64,000 bases of DNA from Prolixibacteraceae bacterium (GTDB lineage Bacteria; Bacteroidota; Bacteroidia; Bacteroidales; Prolixibacteraceae): positions 3,410,001-3,474,000 of the forward strand of contig CP082230.1 in NCBI GenBank assembly GCA_019856515.1. The letters are read 5' to 3'. Below the pieces are notes generated by a model. The model was given only the letters and a program-made list of their open reading frames with translations, ran no database searches and was not told where the DNA came from. Numbering within the stretch: the stretch's first letter is position 1; every line of letters starts with the position of its first letter. The position numbers were made by a program, and so were the translations under genes. Of this stretch, positions 18,688-28,300 are shown one piece after another.

Positions 18688-19549
18688 TTTGATTTTCAAT
18701 TTCAATGGTTGCTGTTAATCCCGATGTTAATCTTACCTCTGGTGGGACATAGGTGATGTTTATTAGTACAGGTACACGTTGAGCTAGACGTGCCCACTCA
18801 TATGTGGGATCTACTTTATGTAGAGATCCTGAACTTGAAGTGTTACTGTAGTCTGCAATTCCTCGTGCAACATTAATTACTTCGCCATAAATCATTTGGT
18901 CAGGGTAAGCCATCAACTTAATTATAGCACGATCACCTGGTGTTATATTGGCTAATTGTGTTTCCATAAAATAGCCATAGAAGTAGAAGCCATTAGCATC
19001 GATTAAGCTCATAATTTGTTGCCCAACTTTAATATATGACCCTTTGAAGCTGGATATATTCGTAATGTAACCATCGACGGTGGCCAATGTTGCGATACGA
19101 GAGAGTGCTATTCGAGCCTTCTCCACCTTTGTTAGTTGTTGACTGTATTTACTTTTGGCAATGGATAGATTAAAGCTTTTTTGATCTACTTCTTCTTTAC
19201 TAACTAAGCCTTTGGGAAGTTCTATCCTACGGTTATATTCAGACTGTGCCTGATTTCTCTCTTCGTTTAAAACGGCTAACGTTCTTTGGGCTTCTTTGTA
19301 AGCGTTAATATAGTCGCGTTTATCAACGGAGAATAATGTGTCTCCTTTATGTACAAACTGATTTTCTTTGACATAAACGGAGTCTACTTTAGCATTCAGG
19401 TAAGAGGCTATACCTATTACATTGTTTCTTAATCTTGCATCACGTGTCCATGGTTTAATCATATAGTGATCCCAGAGTTTTACTGCAGAAAGATACCCGC
19501 ATGCTAGGAGTAAAATGATTAAAGCAATTTTTATAATATTTTTCACCAT
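18677..19549 (-). CDS. HlyD-family periplasmic adaptor (FUSC pump)
   Basis: A 290-residue membrane-fusion protein. It has one N-terminal anchor (about residues 5-24), a split lipoyl-like domain (ASYLNAKVDSVYVKENQFVHKGDTLF, and later DGYITNISSFKGSYIKVGQQ), a coiled-coil hairpin at about 80-150, and a beta-barrel domain. Its short length is typical of AaeA/YdhJ adaptors. It sits between the DUF1656 and FUSC genes and overlaps the latter. Confidence 0.9.
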   Translation of the reverse strand: MVKNIIKIALIILLLACGYLSAVKLWDHYMIKPWTRDARLRNNVIGIASYLNAKVDSVYVKENQFVHKGDTLFSVDKRDYINAYKEAQRTLAVLNEERNQAQSEYNRRIELPKGLVSKEEVDQKSFNLSIAKSKYSQQLTKVEKARIALSRIATLATVDGYITNISSFKGSYIKVGQQIMSLIDANGFYFYGYFMETQLANITPGDRAIIKLMAYPDQMIYGEVINVARGIADYSNTSSSGSLHKVDPTYEWARLAQRVPVLINITYVPPEVRLTSGLTATIEIENQNDK

Positions 19550-19563
19550 CTTATTAACCTGTA

Positions 19564-19758
19564 TTAAAATATATATGTCATCACTAAATAGATGCTAAAA
19601 AGCATTATCAGCATACTGTTTATTCTACGAAAAGATGGGTATGCTTTGTGATTGATTGTTTGTAAAAGAGTATTTAATAGAAACCATAATCCGAGGCTTA
19701 CTATGATAAGAAATGGGAAAGTGGAAAAGTCCATTCCCAACAGTGTTATTCGATTCAT
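19564..19758 (-). CDS. DUF1656 small membrane protein
   Basis: A 64-residue protein with two hydrophobic segments (about 14-34 and 44-63). The pattern is that of DUF1656/YdhI, a small subunit that regularly precedes HlyD and FUSC genes. It ends 14 bases before the HlyD start, so it is the first gene of the operon. Its exact role in the pump is unknown. Confidence 0.8.
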   Translation of the reverse strand: MNRITLLGMDFSTFPFLIIVSLGLWFLLNTLLQTINHKAYPSFRRINSMLIMLFSIYLVMTYIF

Positions 19759-20132
19759 TTTAATGTCTATTTATTGAGTAGGGTATTCTTGAATAGGGAT
19801 TTTGGTAGAAGAGCCAATTTTAGTTTTAAAGAGTAAGACAAGGCGTATGAATTGCCCAACTTGATAATATTAGGATGTTTGATAGGTAGTTAGACTTGTT
19901 GTATATAATCGATGTTAATTTTGCTTATATGATTTCATCATATATCATTTTTAATATTCTCCATATTTGCATCTTCTGACTTTGTTAATACAAAGGTAGT
20001 AGTAGTCTATTGTTGACTTCTTATCTTTTGTTTAGTACCTATTAGAAAGGTCTTTGCTTTAATATTCTTTAAGGCTATCGATGAATAAGACGTCAGATTA
20101 TCACGAAAGATTTTCTTAGTTAAAAGAAAAAA
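19759..20132. other. Leader/upstream region of the FUSC pump operon
   Basis: About 370 bases without a gene. It contains a good -7 box at 19991-19998 that would give a leader of about 230 bases, and a palindromic ATGATTTCATCATATATCAT stretch near 19927-19948. No leader ORF is convincing. Confidence 0.45.
19991..19998 (-). promoter_or_regulatory. -7 box for the DUF1656-HlyD-FUSC operon
   Basis: Minus-strand TACCTTTG is an exact TAnnTTTG match. There is no clear -33 element. Confidence 0.45.
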
Positions 20133-20165
20133 TAATGCCTTACACATGGATCGTATAAGGCATTA
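20133..20165 (-). terminator. Terminator of the MFS pump operon
   Basis: TAATGCCTTA-CA and TATAAGGCATTA pair around a short loop. On the minus strand the stem is followed by TTTTTTC-TTTT. It lies about 60 bases after the stop of the DHA2 transporter gene. Confidence 0.8.
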
Positions 20166-20226
20166 ATATCTACTTAATTTAAAGAAAGAGGCGTCTTTAT
20201 TATGAGTCTTTGTTCATAAGAATAAA

Positions 20227-21789
20227 TTAGGATATACTTTTTTTCTTACTGATTAATGCAAAGACAATAACGATTATTATAGAAATTAAGAATGTGACGA
20301 AAGTGATGGCATAAGCATCACGATAACCAGCAAATGTCACTTGATCCATATAGTTATTGTGGATAATATTGTAAGCTTTTTGACTTGCTTCTGACAGAGG
20401 TGTTCCCAATGAATGAATCTTGTCTGTTAACTGTTGTAGATGATACTGGTATCCAAAACTAGACGGCTGGATCATAGATCCGATCTGTTGTTCTTTGACT
20501 GGTAGTCTATGTGATATAAATGTAGCAGTTAATGCGACTCCCATTGTTTGACTTAGTTTTCGAATCGTACTATAGGTACTTGATGCATCTGAAATGTATT
20601 TCCTATCGATGTTCATAAAGGTAAGAGTATTCAAAGGGGAAAACATCAATGCAAAACCGATACTACGAACGACATATATCCAAGTGATACTATGACCAGA
20701 GATAGATGGTGTTGTTTGAAAAAACAGAACAGAGAACGACATCATAAACACAGAACACAGAAGATTAGCGATGATCAGAAAGGACATTTTCTTGGGGATC
20801 TTTCCCACTAATGGTGTCAAAAATAGGGTGACCATAGTAGCAGGAAGGATTAGTAATGCATTTTGAAGAGGGGAATAACCTAATATCTGTTGTGTAAATA
20901 TTGGAGCTGAGAATGTACTTGAATACATTCCAATGGCCGATAGTATATTGACAATGTTGAAGACCATGAAATTTCGATCCTTAAACAGATGAAAATTAAT
21001 TACAGGGTATTTGGATCTTGATGCAATATAGGTATAGTATACAAATGAAATAATAGACACAAAAAACAGTATTCGTATATAGGGTTCTGCAAACCAATCT
21101 TCGCGATCACCATTCTCTAAAACGGTAATCAGAGAGATGATGAATAACGAAAGAACAGCATATTGTTTCATATCTAATTTGGCCTTTTTATCTCTGTAGG
21201 GACTATCTTCAACAAGAAGATATAGTGCTATCGCGGCGATAATTCCTAATGGGATATTGATGTAAAAGATATATGGCCACGATAGTGTTTCTGTTAAAAA
21301 CCCACCTAAAACAGGACCTAATGCAGGGCCTAAAATAAGTCCCATTGTGAAGATTGCATTTGCCATTTGAAGCTTCTCTTTGGGAAAAGATTCTATAACT
21401 ATCGTTTGACCTGTAACAAGAAATGCTCCACCTCCTGCTCCTTGAATAAAACGGAAGAAAATGAGTTCCCAGATATTGGTTGCATTACCGCAGAAAAGTG
21501 AGCCAATGGTAAATATTAACATTGATCCAACCATATAGTTGCGTCTCCCAACCTTATTTGCCATCCAAGGGGCAATAATCACAGTTAGTAGATTGGCAAT
21601 AGAGTAAGCATTTGTTGCCCAGCCAATTTGATCAAGTGTAGCACCTAAGTTTCCCATTATATTCGGGGTGGCTACATTTACTACTGTTGCATCTATAATC
21701 TCTAGAAGTGCACTGAATGTGACGGTGGCAACAAGGATGATGGTATGCCATCCTATTTTACCTGAGTTTGTTTTGGTCTCTTGAATCAT
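20227..21789 (-). CDS. DHA2-family MFS drug transporter (EmrB-like)
   Basis: A 520-residue, 14-segment proton-driven transporter. The first helix carries the DHA2 motif IIDATVVNVATPNIMGNLGA. Motif A (WMANKVGRRN) and motif C (GLILGPALGPVLGG) are present. It is the inner-membrane part of an EmrAB-TolC-type tripartite pump: the adaptor gene ends 9 bases upstream and the outer-membrane gene precedes that. Substrate unknown; relatives export hydrophobic drugs and uncouplers. Confidence 0.93.
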   Translation of the reverse strand: MIQETKTNSGKIGWHTIILVATVTFSALLEIIDATVVNVATPNIMGNLGATLDQIGWATNAYSIANLLTVIIAPWMANKVGRRNYMVGSMLIFTIGSLFCGNATNIWELIFFRFIQGAGGGAFLVTGQTIVIESFPKEKLQMANAIFTMGLILGPALGPVLGGFLTETLSWPYIFYINIPLGIIAAIALYLLVEDSPYRDKKAKLDMKQYAVLSLFIISLITVLENGDREDWFAEPYIRILFFVSIISFVYYTYIASRSKYPVINFHLFKDRNFMVFNIVNILSAIGMYSSTFSAPIFTQQILGYSPLQNALLILPATMVTLFLTPLVGKIPKKMSFLIIANLLCSVFMMSFSVLFFQTTPSISGHSITWIYVVRSIGFALMFSPLNTLTFMNIDRKYISDASSTYSTIRKLSQTMGVALTATFISHRLPVKEQQIGSMIQPSSFGYQYHLQQLTDKIHSLGTPLSEASQKAYNIIHNNYMDQVTFAGYRDAYAITFVTFLISIIIVIVFALISKKKSIS

Positions 21790-21798
21790 ATACTTTCT

Positions 21799-22803
21799 TT
21801 AGTCGATAACTCTTACATTTACATTCAATCCTGGTATCAAATTGGAGAAGTTCTGATTTTTATCAAATAGAATTTTTACGGGTACGCGTTGTACTACTTT
21901 GATAAAGTTCCCAGTGGCATTATCCTTAGGAAAAAGAGCAAAACGAGCACCTGTAGCAGGAGAATATGAGTCAATATACCCATTGAGTTTTATGTCGGGA
22001 TAGGCATCAACTTCGATGCTCACATGTTTACCATGTTGAAGATATGCTACTTTTGTTTCTTTAAAGTTCGCTGTAACCCAGATGTTTTGATTGTCCGTTA
22101 ACTCTGTGATGAGTTGAGACTGCTTGATAAATTGTCCTTTTTTAATGTCTACTTTGTATATCTTTCCAGCGTATGGAGCTACGATTGTTGTATATGATAA
22201 GCTAAGGTATGCTTTCCTTAGTTTAATTAATGTCTCTTTGATTTGAGCCTTGGTAATTCTGATCTGTTCTTTTTGATCATTGAGGTCGATCAATGCTTTT
22301 TGGGTTACAAGTTTCTGACCTTTAAGCTTGTTGTCATAAATCAAGTCCTTGGCTTTCGATTCGTTATAATTGTCTAGAGTTGAGGCATTATTGGAGAACA
22401 TCTTTTCTGTTCGTTGAAAGTTATCATGTATCTGCCAATATTCAGTTGAAATTTCGTTCTGTCTTAATGTTTGTATTTTGTACTCCATCTGCTTACCCAA
22501 AAGGATGACAGAGTCTGATTGTAATTTAGATCTAAGTCCATTAATTTGTGCCTCTATTTCATGTATATCCAATATAAATGGTATGGTGTCGAGTTGAATA
22601 AGAGTATCACCTCGTTTAATATTACAGTGGTCGGTGATATAGACAGAATCAACAAAGGCATCTAAGCGTGAAATAATAGGAGTTATTTTGGCATCTATTT
22701 GTGCATCATCTGTCTCGATTCTTTGGAATATGAGATATATGTAAACAGCAGAAGCGATTGTACAAATGCATAGTAGTGGATAAAGTATATGTTTTTTTTT
22801 CAT
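21799..22803 (-). CDS. HlyD/EmrA-family adaptor protein
   Basis: About 334 residues from ATG 22803 (MKKKHILYPLL). The longer reading that starts 78 bases upstream would overlap the TolC gene deeply and hide the N-terminal anchor, so I reject it. It has one transmembrane anchor, a lipoyl half-motif (DAQIDAKITPIISRLDAFVDSVYI), a coiled-coil hairpin at about 80-190, and a second lipoyl half-motif (VAPYAGKIYKVDIKKGQFIKQ). The C-terminal LIPGLNVNVRV is typical of EmrA. It pairs with the following DHA2 transporter. Confidence 0.92.
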   Translation of the reverse strand: MKKKHILYPLLCICTIASAVYIYLIFQRIETDDAQIDAKITPIISRLDAFVDSVYITDHCNIKRGDTLIQLDTIPFILDIHEIEAQINGLRSKLQSDSVILLGKQMEYKIQTLRQNEISTEYWQIHDNFQRTEKMFSNNASTLDNYNESKAKDLIYDNKLKGQKLVTQKALIDLNDQKEQIRITKAQIKETLIKLRKAYLSLSYTTIVAPYAGKIYKVDIKKGQFIKQSQLITELTDNQNIWVTANFKETKVAYLQHGKHVSIEVDAYPDIKLNGYIDSYSPATGARFALFPKDNATGNFIKVVQRVPVKILFDKNQNFSNLIPGLNVNVRVID

Positions 22804-22810
22804 GATATGT

Positions 22811-24139
22811 CTATAATTGAGTGATTTCAGTAATTCGTCCTTCATAGTATAAGACCTCCAGTTTGGCAGTCTGCAACTCAAATTCTTTTTGGGTATATAT
22901 GACGTTATTCTCTAGTAGTTTTTCCTGAGATTGAAGAAGATCATTCACTACAATTTTTCCCTGTTTATATTTCTGATATGAAACGTCGAGAACTTGTTTA
23001 GAAAGGATTTTCTTTTGTTTGGCTAATAAAATGTCTGTTTGCGAGGCTTTAAATTTAGCGATGGCATTAGAATATGCAGTCTCTACATCAGATATGACTT
23101 GTTGAACTTGATGTTTCTCGTATTCTAGTTTTCTTTGCGTAATTTGATTCCTCGTCTTTCCTGATGTATAGATTGGGATCGTTAACTTAATACCAACAGA
23201 CCCTATATCAGACCAGTAGGGAGAGGATGTTAAACCATTTATGTCTAGCGATAGATTTTGAGCACCATAGTTGGCAAAAAGAGAGATCTTGGGGTATCTC
23301 ATTGCTTTAATATGAAGAATAGATATTGAGTCAACTCTCTTTTGTTGTTGGATCTTTATTACAGATTTTAATTCTGATGTGAGTTGCTCATGCTTTAGTG
23401 ATAAAACTTCTTGAGAATGTTTGTTATTTAGTGTAACTGTATCATTGATGTTGATATTGAGTATGGATTTCAACTGGTTTAGTAGGTTTGTTTTTTCGAC
23501 ATGTAAAGAGCTGTTTTTCGATTTTATATCTAATAACTCCACTTGCATTTGCTGAAGATCGGTTTCTAAAGAGAAGCCATTAAGAATCCGGATCTTCGTC
23601 TCTTCCATAATGCTAGTTTGAATTTTATTCTGTTCGTCAATAACTTTTTGCATCTCTATGGTTGAACAAACTGCATAGAAGAGGATACAAGTCTTATAAA
23701 TTAGATCTTCTTTAATTTGATCTAATTCAGTAGAGGTAAGTTTGACTCTCTCTCTTTGTAACTGGATATTTGTCTTTGATGATTTGTTGAACAAGGACTG
23801 CTCTGCATGTAGTGTTACTAAAGTCTGAATATTAGGCCCTAAACTGACAGGAATTTCTTCTCCTGGAAGTAGCATGCTTCCAACTTGATAGTGATCAGTA
23901 AAACTGATATCAGCTCCTACCTGAGGACGAGAATTTGCAATTCCATTTTGAACTTCGAACTGTTGTTGAGTTATGCTTATTTGTTGATTCTTTATTGTCA
24001 GATTTTGATTCAGAAGAATCTCAATACACTGTTCTAATGACAAATTGTATGTGCTATTTTTTTCTTTTGCCGTTAATCTAAACCCTACAATCGTAAGGAA
24101 TAATAGAATAATAAACCGGCACTTTGTGCTATGAACCAT
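22811..24139 (-). CDS. TolC-family outer-membrane efflux protein
   Basis: A 442-residue outer-membrane factor with a signal peptide (MVHSTKCRFIILLFLTIVGFRLTA). It has two TolC-type repeats, each with long amphipathic helices, and the characteristic GVKLTIPIYTSGKTRN-like strand-turn near residue 310. It is the first gene of the TolC-EmrA-EmrB operon. With the neighbouring efflux lipoprotein gene destroyed, it is the only intact outer-membrane factor in this island. Confidence 0.92.
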   Translation of the reverse strand: MVHSTKCRFIILLFLTIVGFRLTAKEKNSTYNLSLEQCIEILLNQNLTIKNQQISITQQQFEVQNGIANSRPQVGADISFTDHYQVGSMLLPGEEIPVSLGPNIQTLVTLHAEQSLFNKSSKTNIQLQRERVKLTSTELDQIKEDLIYKTCILFYAVCSTIEMQKVIDEQNKIQTSIMEETKIRILNGFSLETDLQQMQVELLDIKSKNSSLHVEKTNLLNQLKSILNININDTVTLNNKHSQEVLSLKHEQLTSELKSVIKIQQQKRVDSISILHIKAMRYPKISLFANYGAQNLSLDINGLTSSPYWSDIGSVGIKLTIPIYTSGKTRNQITQRKLEYEKHQVQQVISDVETAYSNAIAKFKASQTDILLAKQKKILSKQVLDVSYQKYKQGKIVVNDLLQSQEKLLENNVIYTQKEFELQTAKLEVLYYEGRITEITQL

Positions 24140-24166
24140 TACACTTCTTGTTGTGATTTATATGTG

Positions 24167-24174
24167 CAAAAGTA
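24167..24174 (-). promoter_or_regulatory. -7 box of the TolC-EmrAB operon
   Basis: Minus-strand TACTTTTG matches TAnnTTTG, 28 bases before the TolC start. The palindrome at 24197-24210 overlaps the expected -33 region. Confidence 0.55.
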
Positions 24175-24196
24175 GATTGTGTTCTTTTTTTTCTAC

Positions 24197-24210
24197 TTAA
24201 CACGTGTAAA
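24197..24210. promoter_or_regulatory. Candidate operator upstream of TolC-EmrAB
   Basis: TTAACACGTGTAAA is a near-perfect 14-bp palindrome (core CACGTG, one mismatched pair). It lies 23 bases upstream of the -7 box, where a repressor or the adjacent Crp-like regulator could act. Confidence 0.5.
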
Positions 24211-24230
24211 GAAGTGCAGTGTACTTGAGA

Positions 24231-24827
24231 TTATTTTTTCAGTGATTCAAGATAACGTTTGTTCATGCGGCTAAGTGATACAGGAGTCATATTTAGGTAA
24301 GAAGCAATAAATTGTTGTGGAACATTATTAAAAACACTAGGCATATGTTCTCTTACAAAAAGATATCTATCATATGGTTTTAATAGGTCAAGTTTGCTTC
24401 GTCTTTTTAGTATTCGAGATATTGTCCGAATTAATAGTTGAATCATTAATAGTGAAAAGCTTGGATGTCTAGATAGGAAATCAACGTACTTCTCTTTAGG
24501 GATTTTTATTACAAATGATTCATCCACAGTAACTATATTCGTTGATGAAATTTCATTATTTTCATAAGATTCGTAGTTTGTAAAAAGGAGTTGTCTAGAG
24601 AATATGAACTTTGTTTTCTCATCACCCTTGTCTGTATATTGAAAACCTCTTAATGTTCCTGAAGAGAGAAAATAGAAGAAATCACAACGTTCTTCAGAAG
24701 TAAGAATTGTCTCTTTGGGACTATAGCTATTTACTTGGCAGATCGTTTTTAACTCCTCCCAGCAATTATTTACATCAGGAGATTCTGTTATAAGGTATTG
24801 TTTGAAATTATTAAGATGATTGTTCAT
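24231..24827 (-). CDS. Crp/Fnr-family transcriptional regulator (2)
   Basis: A 198-residue regulator with an N-terminal cNMP-binding-like fold (EERCDFFYFLSSGTLRGFQYTDKGDE) and a C-terminal helix-turn-helix (PQQFIASYLNMTPVSLSRMNKRYL). The HTH closely resembles that of the regulator at 13189-13809. It lies on the same strand, 91 bases upstream of the TolC-EmrAB operon, and so probably controls it. It has its own -7 box at 24865-24872. Confidence 0.9.
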   Translation of the reverse strand: MNNHLNNFKQYLITESPDVNNCWEELKTICQVNSYSPKETILTSEERCDFFYFLSSGTLRGFQYTDKGDEKTKFIFSRQLLFTNYESYENNEISSTNIVTVDESFVIKIPKEKYVDFLSRHPSFSLLMIQLLIRTISRILKRRSKLDLLKPYDRYLFVREHMPSVFNNVPQQFIASYLNMTPVSLSRMNKRYLESLKK

Positions 24828-25264
24828 TAGAATTGATTCTTTGTCCCCAATTATTTATCCATTACAAATATACTAGGATTATTTATCAGCCGAATTTCTT
24901 ATTCCATATGACTAGCCCTTTTCACGTTATTTAATTATACCCGAGAAGAGGTGAGTATTAAAGATATTAGACTGACTTTATACTCAGAAGACATGGTTTA
25001 AACAGGGTGTTTGGGTAGTGAAAATGTCTTAACTTTTATCTGGAACTGTTTTATCTCTACGCATGAATGACTCATAATAAATAGCTAGCTACTTATAGGT
25101 ATTATAAGAACTGATGATTGTCATGCAACTTTTGTTAGAGTGTTGATTTTATGTGTATTGTTAAAAAATGATTGCTAGTGTGAAATTATAATTATACCCG
25201 ATTGTAGGTATTATATTCAATAGTGAAAATTATTACACATAAGAATTATCCAAATAAATGATGA
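24828..25264. other. Intergenic region before the giant C11 protein gene
   Basis: About 440 AT-rich bases between divergent genes. The sequence AATTATACCCGA occurs twice (24933-24944 and 25190-25201). Otherwise I see only the two promoters at its edges. Confidence 0.45.
24865..24872 (-). promoter_or_regulatory. -7 box of the second Crp-like gene
   Basis: Minus-strand TATATTTG matches TAnnTTTG, about 38 bases before the start codon. Confidence 0.5.
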
Positions 25265-25295
25265 TTGTCCCCCCTTTATTGCCCATCTATCTTTG
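25265..25295 (+). promoter_or_regulatory. Promoter of the giant C11 protein gene
   Basis: TTG at 25265-25267 and TATCTTTG at 25288-25295 are 20 bases apart. Both elements fit the Bacteroidota sigma-A consensus (TTG ... TAnnTTTG). The predicted transcript would begin just before the ATG at 25316, which supports that ATG as the real start. Confidence 0.75.
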
Positions 25296-25315
25296 GACTT
25301 TTAAACTGTAAATTT

Positions 25316-28300
25316 ATGAGAAACGTAATTCTACTATCTTTATTTCTGTTTGTTTCTTTGGGTTCTAAAGCTCAAGTTCTTACAGAAGGTTTTGAAGACG
25401 ACCCTACCTAACGTGGATGGAGCTTGAAATCTATCCCATTGGGAAGTGATTGGTCCATCAACAATGGAACCAATAGAGGTCCTAATTCAGTATATGAAGG
25501 TGCCAATGCAGCCATGTTTAATAACTATAGCTTTCAAAAGGGAACCAGAGGAATTCTAGAGAGTCCTCTGTTTAGTCTCACTAATGTTAAATCTCCTGAA
25601 CTTACATTTTATTGGTGGAATGGAGATAGCTCATCTCAACCTGCAAGTATCGAGATAAAAGTGAATGAGGGAGATGGACAATGGAAGAGTAAAGGTCTAT
25701 ATCCATTACATTCATCTTCTGATTGGACAAAGATGTCTATACCATTAACTAACTCGGTTGTCAAGGTTCAATTAATTGGGATCTCTGATTATGGAGCGAA
25801 GAATACCTTTATAGATAAACTTGTTATTAAATCTGCAGATCCATATGTATTTAATGTATCTATTTCTGAAGTTGCCAAAGAACTAGGGTTAGGTACTGAA
25901 GTGGAAGTTCCATTTGAAATAGAAAACAGAGGTTCTTCTAGTGATACTTATGCTCTGTCGTTTGAAAATATTGAAGCTGGATGGCAGCAGAGAGTCGTAA
26001 AATCGGATGGTACCGAGATTAATAATATTTCGATTGCAAATGGAGCATCTCAATCACTGAAACTTATTGTTCGTTCACCGAATCAGGGAGCTGTAAATGG
26101 TTATATCTATGCACCATCACTTGTCATTACTTCAAGTGAAAATAGTATAACAGATAAAAGTATTAATATTTCTTTAACCACTTTAGTAGAAAACCGAACT
26201 TATCCGATAAGTGTTAATTTTAATGGCTCGAATACTTTACCTACGGGATGGAGTAGCTTGAATTTAGATAATAACAGTAATCAGTGGTCTTTATCGTCAA
26301 CAAAAGGGGTTTCGAATTCTCCTGTATTAGAATTTAACTCTAAATATAATAATGCAAATGATATTGCAGTAACTCAAGCTATGTATTTATCTTCAAGTAA
26401 GATTTATCGCTTAAGTTATCAATTAAAAGGTGGATCGAAGTATCGAAATGCCCAATTAAAGGTAAAAGTTTCTAGCGATAAGTCTACTTTATTAGATGAT
26501 AATGGTATCGTAGGCAATATATCTGACTTCTATCAATCAGATTTTGTAAAAAAAGATCATGCGATTAGTGTTTCAAAGGATGGTATTTATTTCATAGGTT
26601 TTCATACTACTTCATCGACAAACTTGTATCTTGATGACTTTGTGTTAGAGTATGCCCCGAGTTATGATGTACAACTTTCGGTTAATTCTCCAAGCAAAAC
26701 TTGGGTTGAGACAGAGCCTTTATTGTACAACTTTAAAGTCGTTAATAAAGGTCAGAAACAGGATACTTATACATTATCACTAAGTAATGGTTTGACTGGA
26801 ACATTTGTTGTTGATGGGAGTGATGTGACAGAGCTTTCATTAGTTAGCGGAGAAGAAAAAGAAGTCGTTTTGACTTTGAATGGGATTAAAGGAAGTTATG
26901 CGCACCAATCTAAGATTTCACAAAAGGTGTCTATTACAAGTAGTCAATCGTCAGGTTTAACTAAAGAAGTCGATATTATTTCGACAACAATGGTTCCATT
27001 GACATATCCTTTTAAAGATGACAATAGTTCATTGAATAGTTATAATCTTTCTTCTGAAACACAAGTCGAATTATTAAAATCGACTACATCGAGCCGTAAA
27101 AATTCTGTTTGGTTGAAGGCAGATAGCAGTGAAGATGTGGATATCAATACCAACGCATTTATAGATCTTTCGAGTGCAACGACACCAACATTATATTTGG
27201 ATGTAAATGGATCATTGGGACCATTTGATGACTTTAGAGTTTTTATTATAGATCATGAAACAGGGGTAAAAGAGGAACTGGATAATACGATTTATACAGG
27301 AAGTCCTCTATTAAATGGTTCTCGTTTTAAAGCATCTTCATTTGGACAATGGGTTAACACAGGTCAGTTCGAAGATGCTGGGTGGCAAAGGTTGTTGTTT
27401 GATCTAACCAAGTATAAGGACAAAAAGATATATGTTGGAGTCGATTTTAATACTGGATATAACTCAAGAGGTGAAGGGCTTCTATTATCTAATATTCAAA
27501 TTGCCGAAGCCCCTTCATTTGTGTCTGTGGTGAAGCAAGAAACGAATTCATTAACTGAAATGATTGGTAAATGGCATACTTTATTATTTACCATTCAGAA
27601 CAAAGGATCGAAAGCAGATACTTATGATTTCTCATTTGTAAAGAATGGATGGGAAGCTACTGTTACTAAAGATGATGCAATTGTAACTTCTTGCGAAATA
27701 CTACCTTCAGAAAGTCAGATCTTTAAATTAAAGATTAGAGCAAAAGAGGGAGAAGTTGTAGCTGGTAATGTGGATAATATTGTGGTGGAGGTCACATCAC
27801 AGGGTAATTCCGAATTACAGGAGTTAACTTGGCAAACGAAGTCGTATGGAGTGTTAGATATTCCATATTATGAAGGTTTCGAAGATGCAAACTCAACGAA
27901 CCTTTATGGTTGGAGAAGCATCAATATTAATGGTGATCAAAAAGAGTGGGAGATTGATGATTCTTATCATTCACAAAATTCAAAGAGATGTGTATCGATC
28001 ATCAACTCTTATACTTCTTCTCCAATGGACGATTGGATCTGTAGTGCTCCAGTTAAACTAAAGAAGGGGCAGAAATATAGAATAATTTCCAATATAAGAG
28101 GGGTTAATACAAAAACGGAGAAGTATAGTGTTGTGTTATTTAATTCTCATGATGTAGAGGTTTCTGTATTACAAGATAATGTTGAAGTCTCAAGAAATAC
28201 ATATGAGCTTACATCTGATGAATTTACGGTGTCTAATGATGGAGTATACTATTGGGGTTATCATGGAACAAGTGATGCTGCTTCTAGTGGATTAGCTATT

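Noticed and set aside
22804..22881. Upstream extension of the EmrA-like adaptor
   Set aside because: It would overlap the TolC coding end by about 70 bases and bury the N-terminal anchor; ATG 22803 is the natural start.
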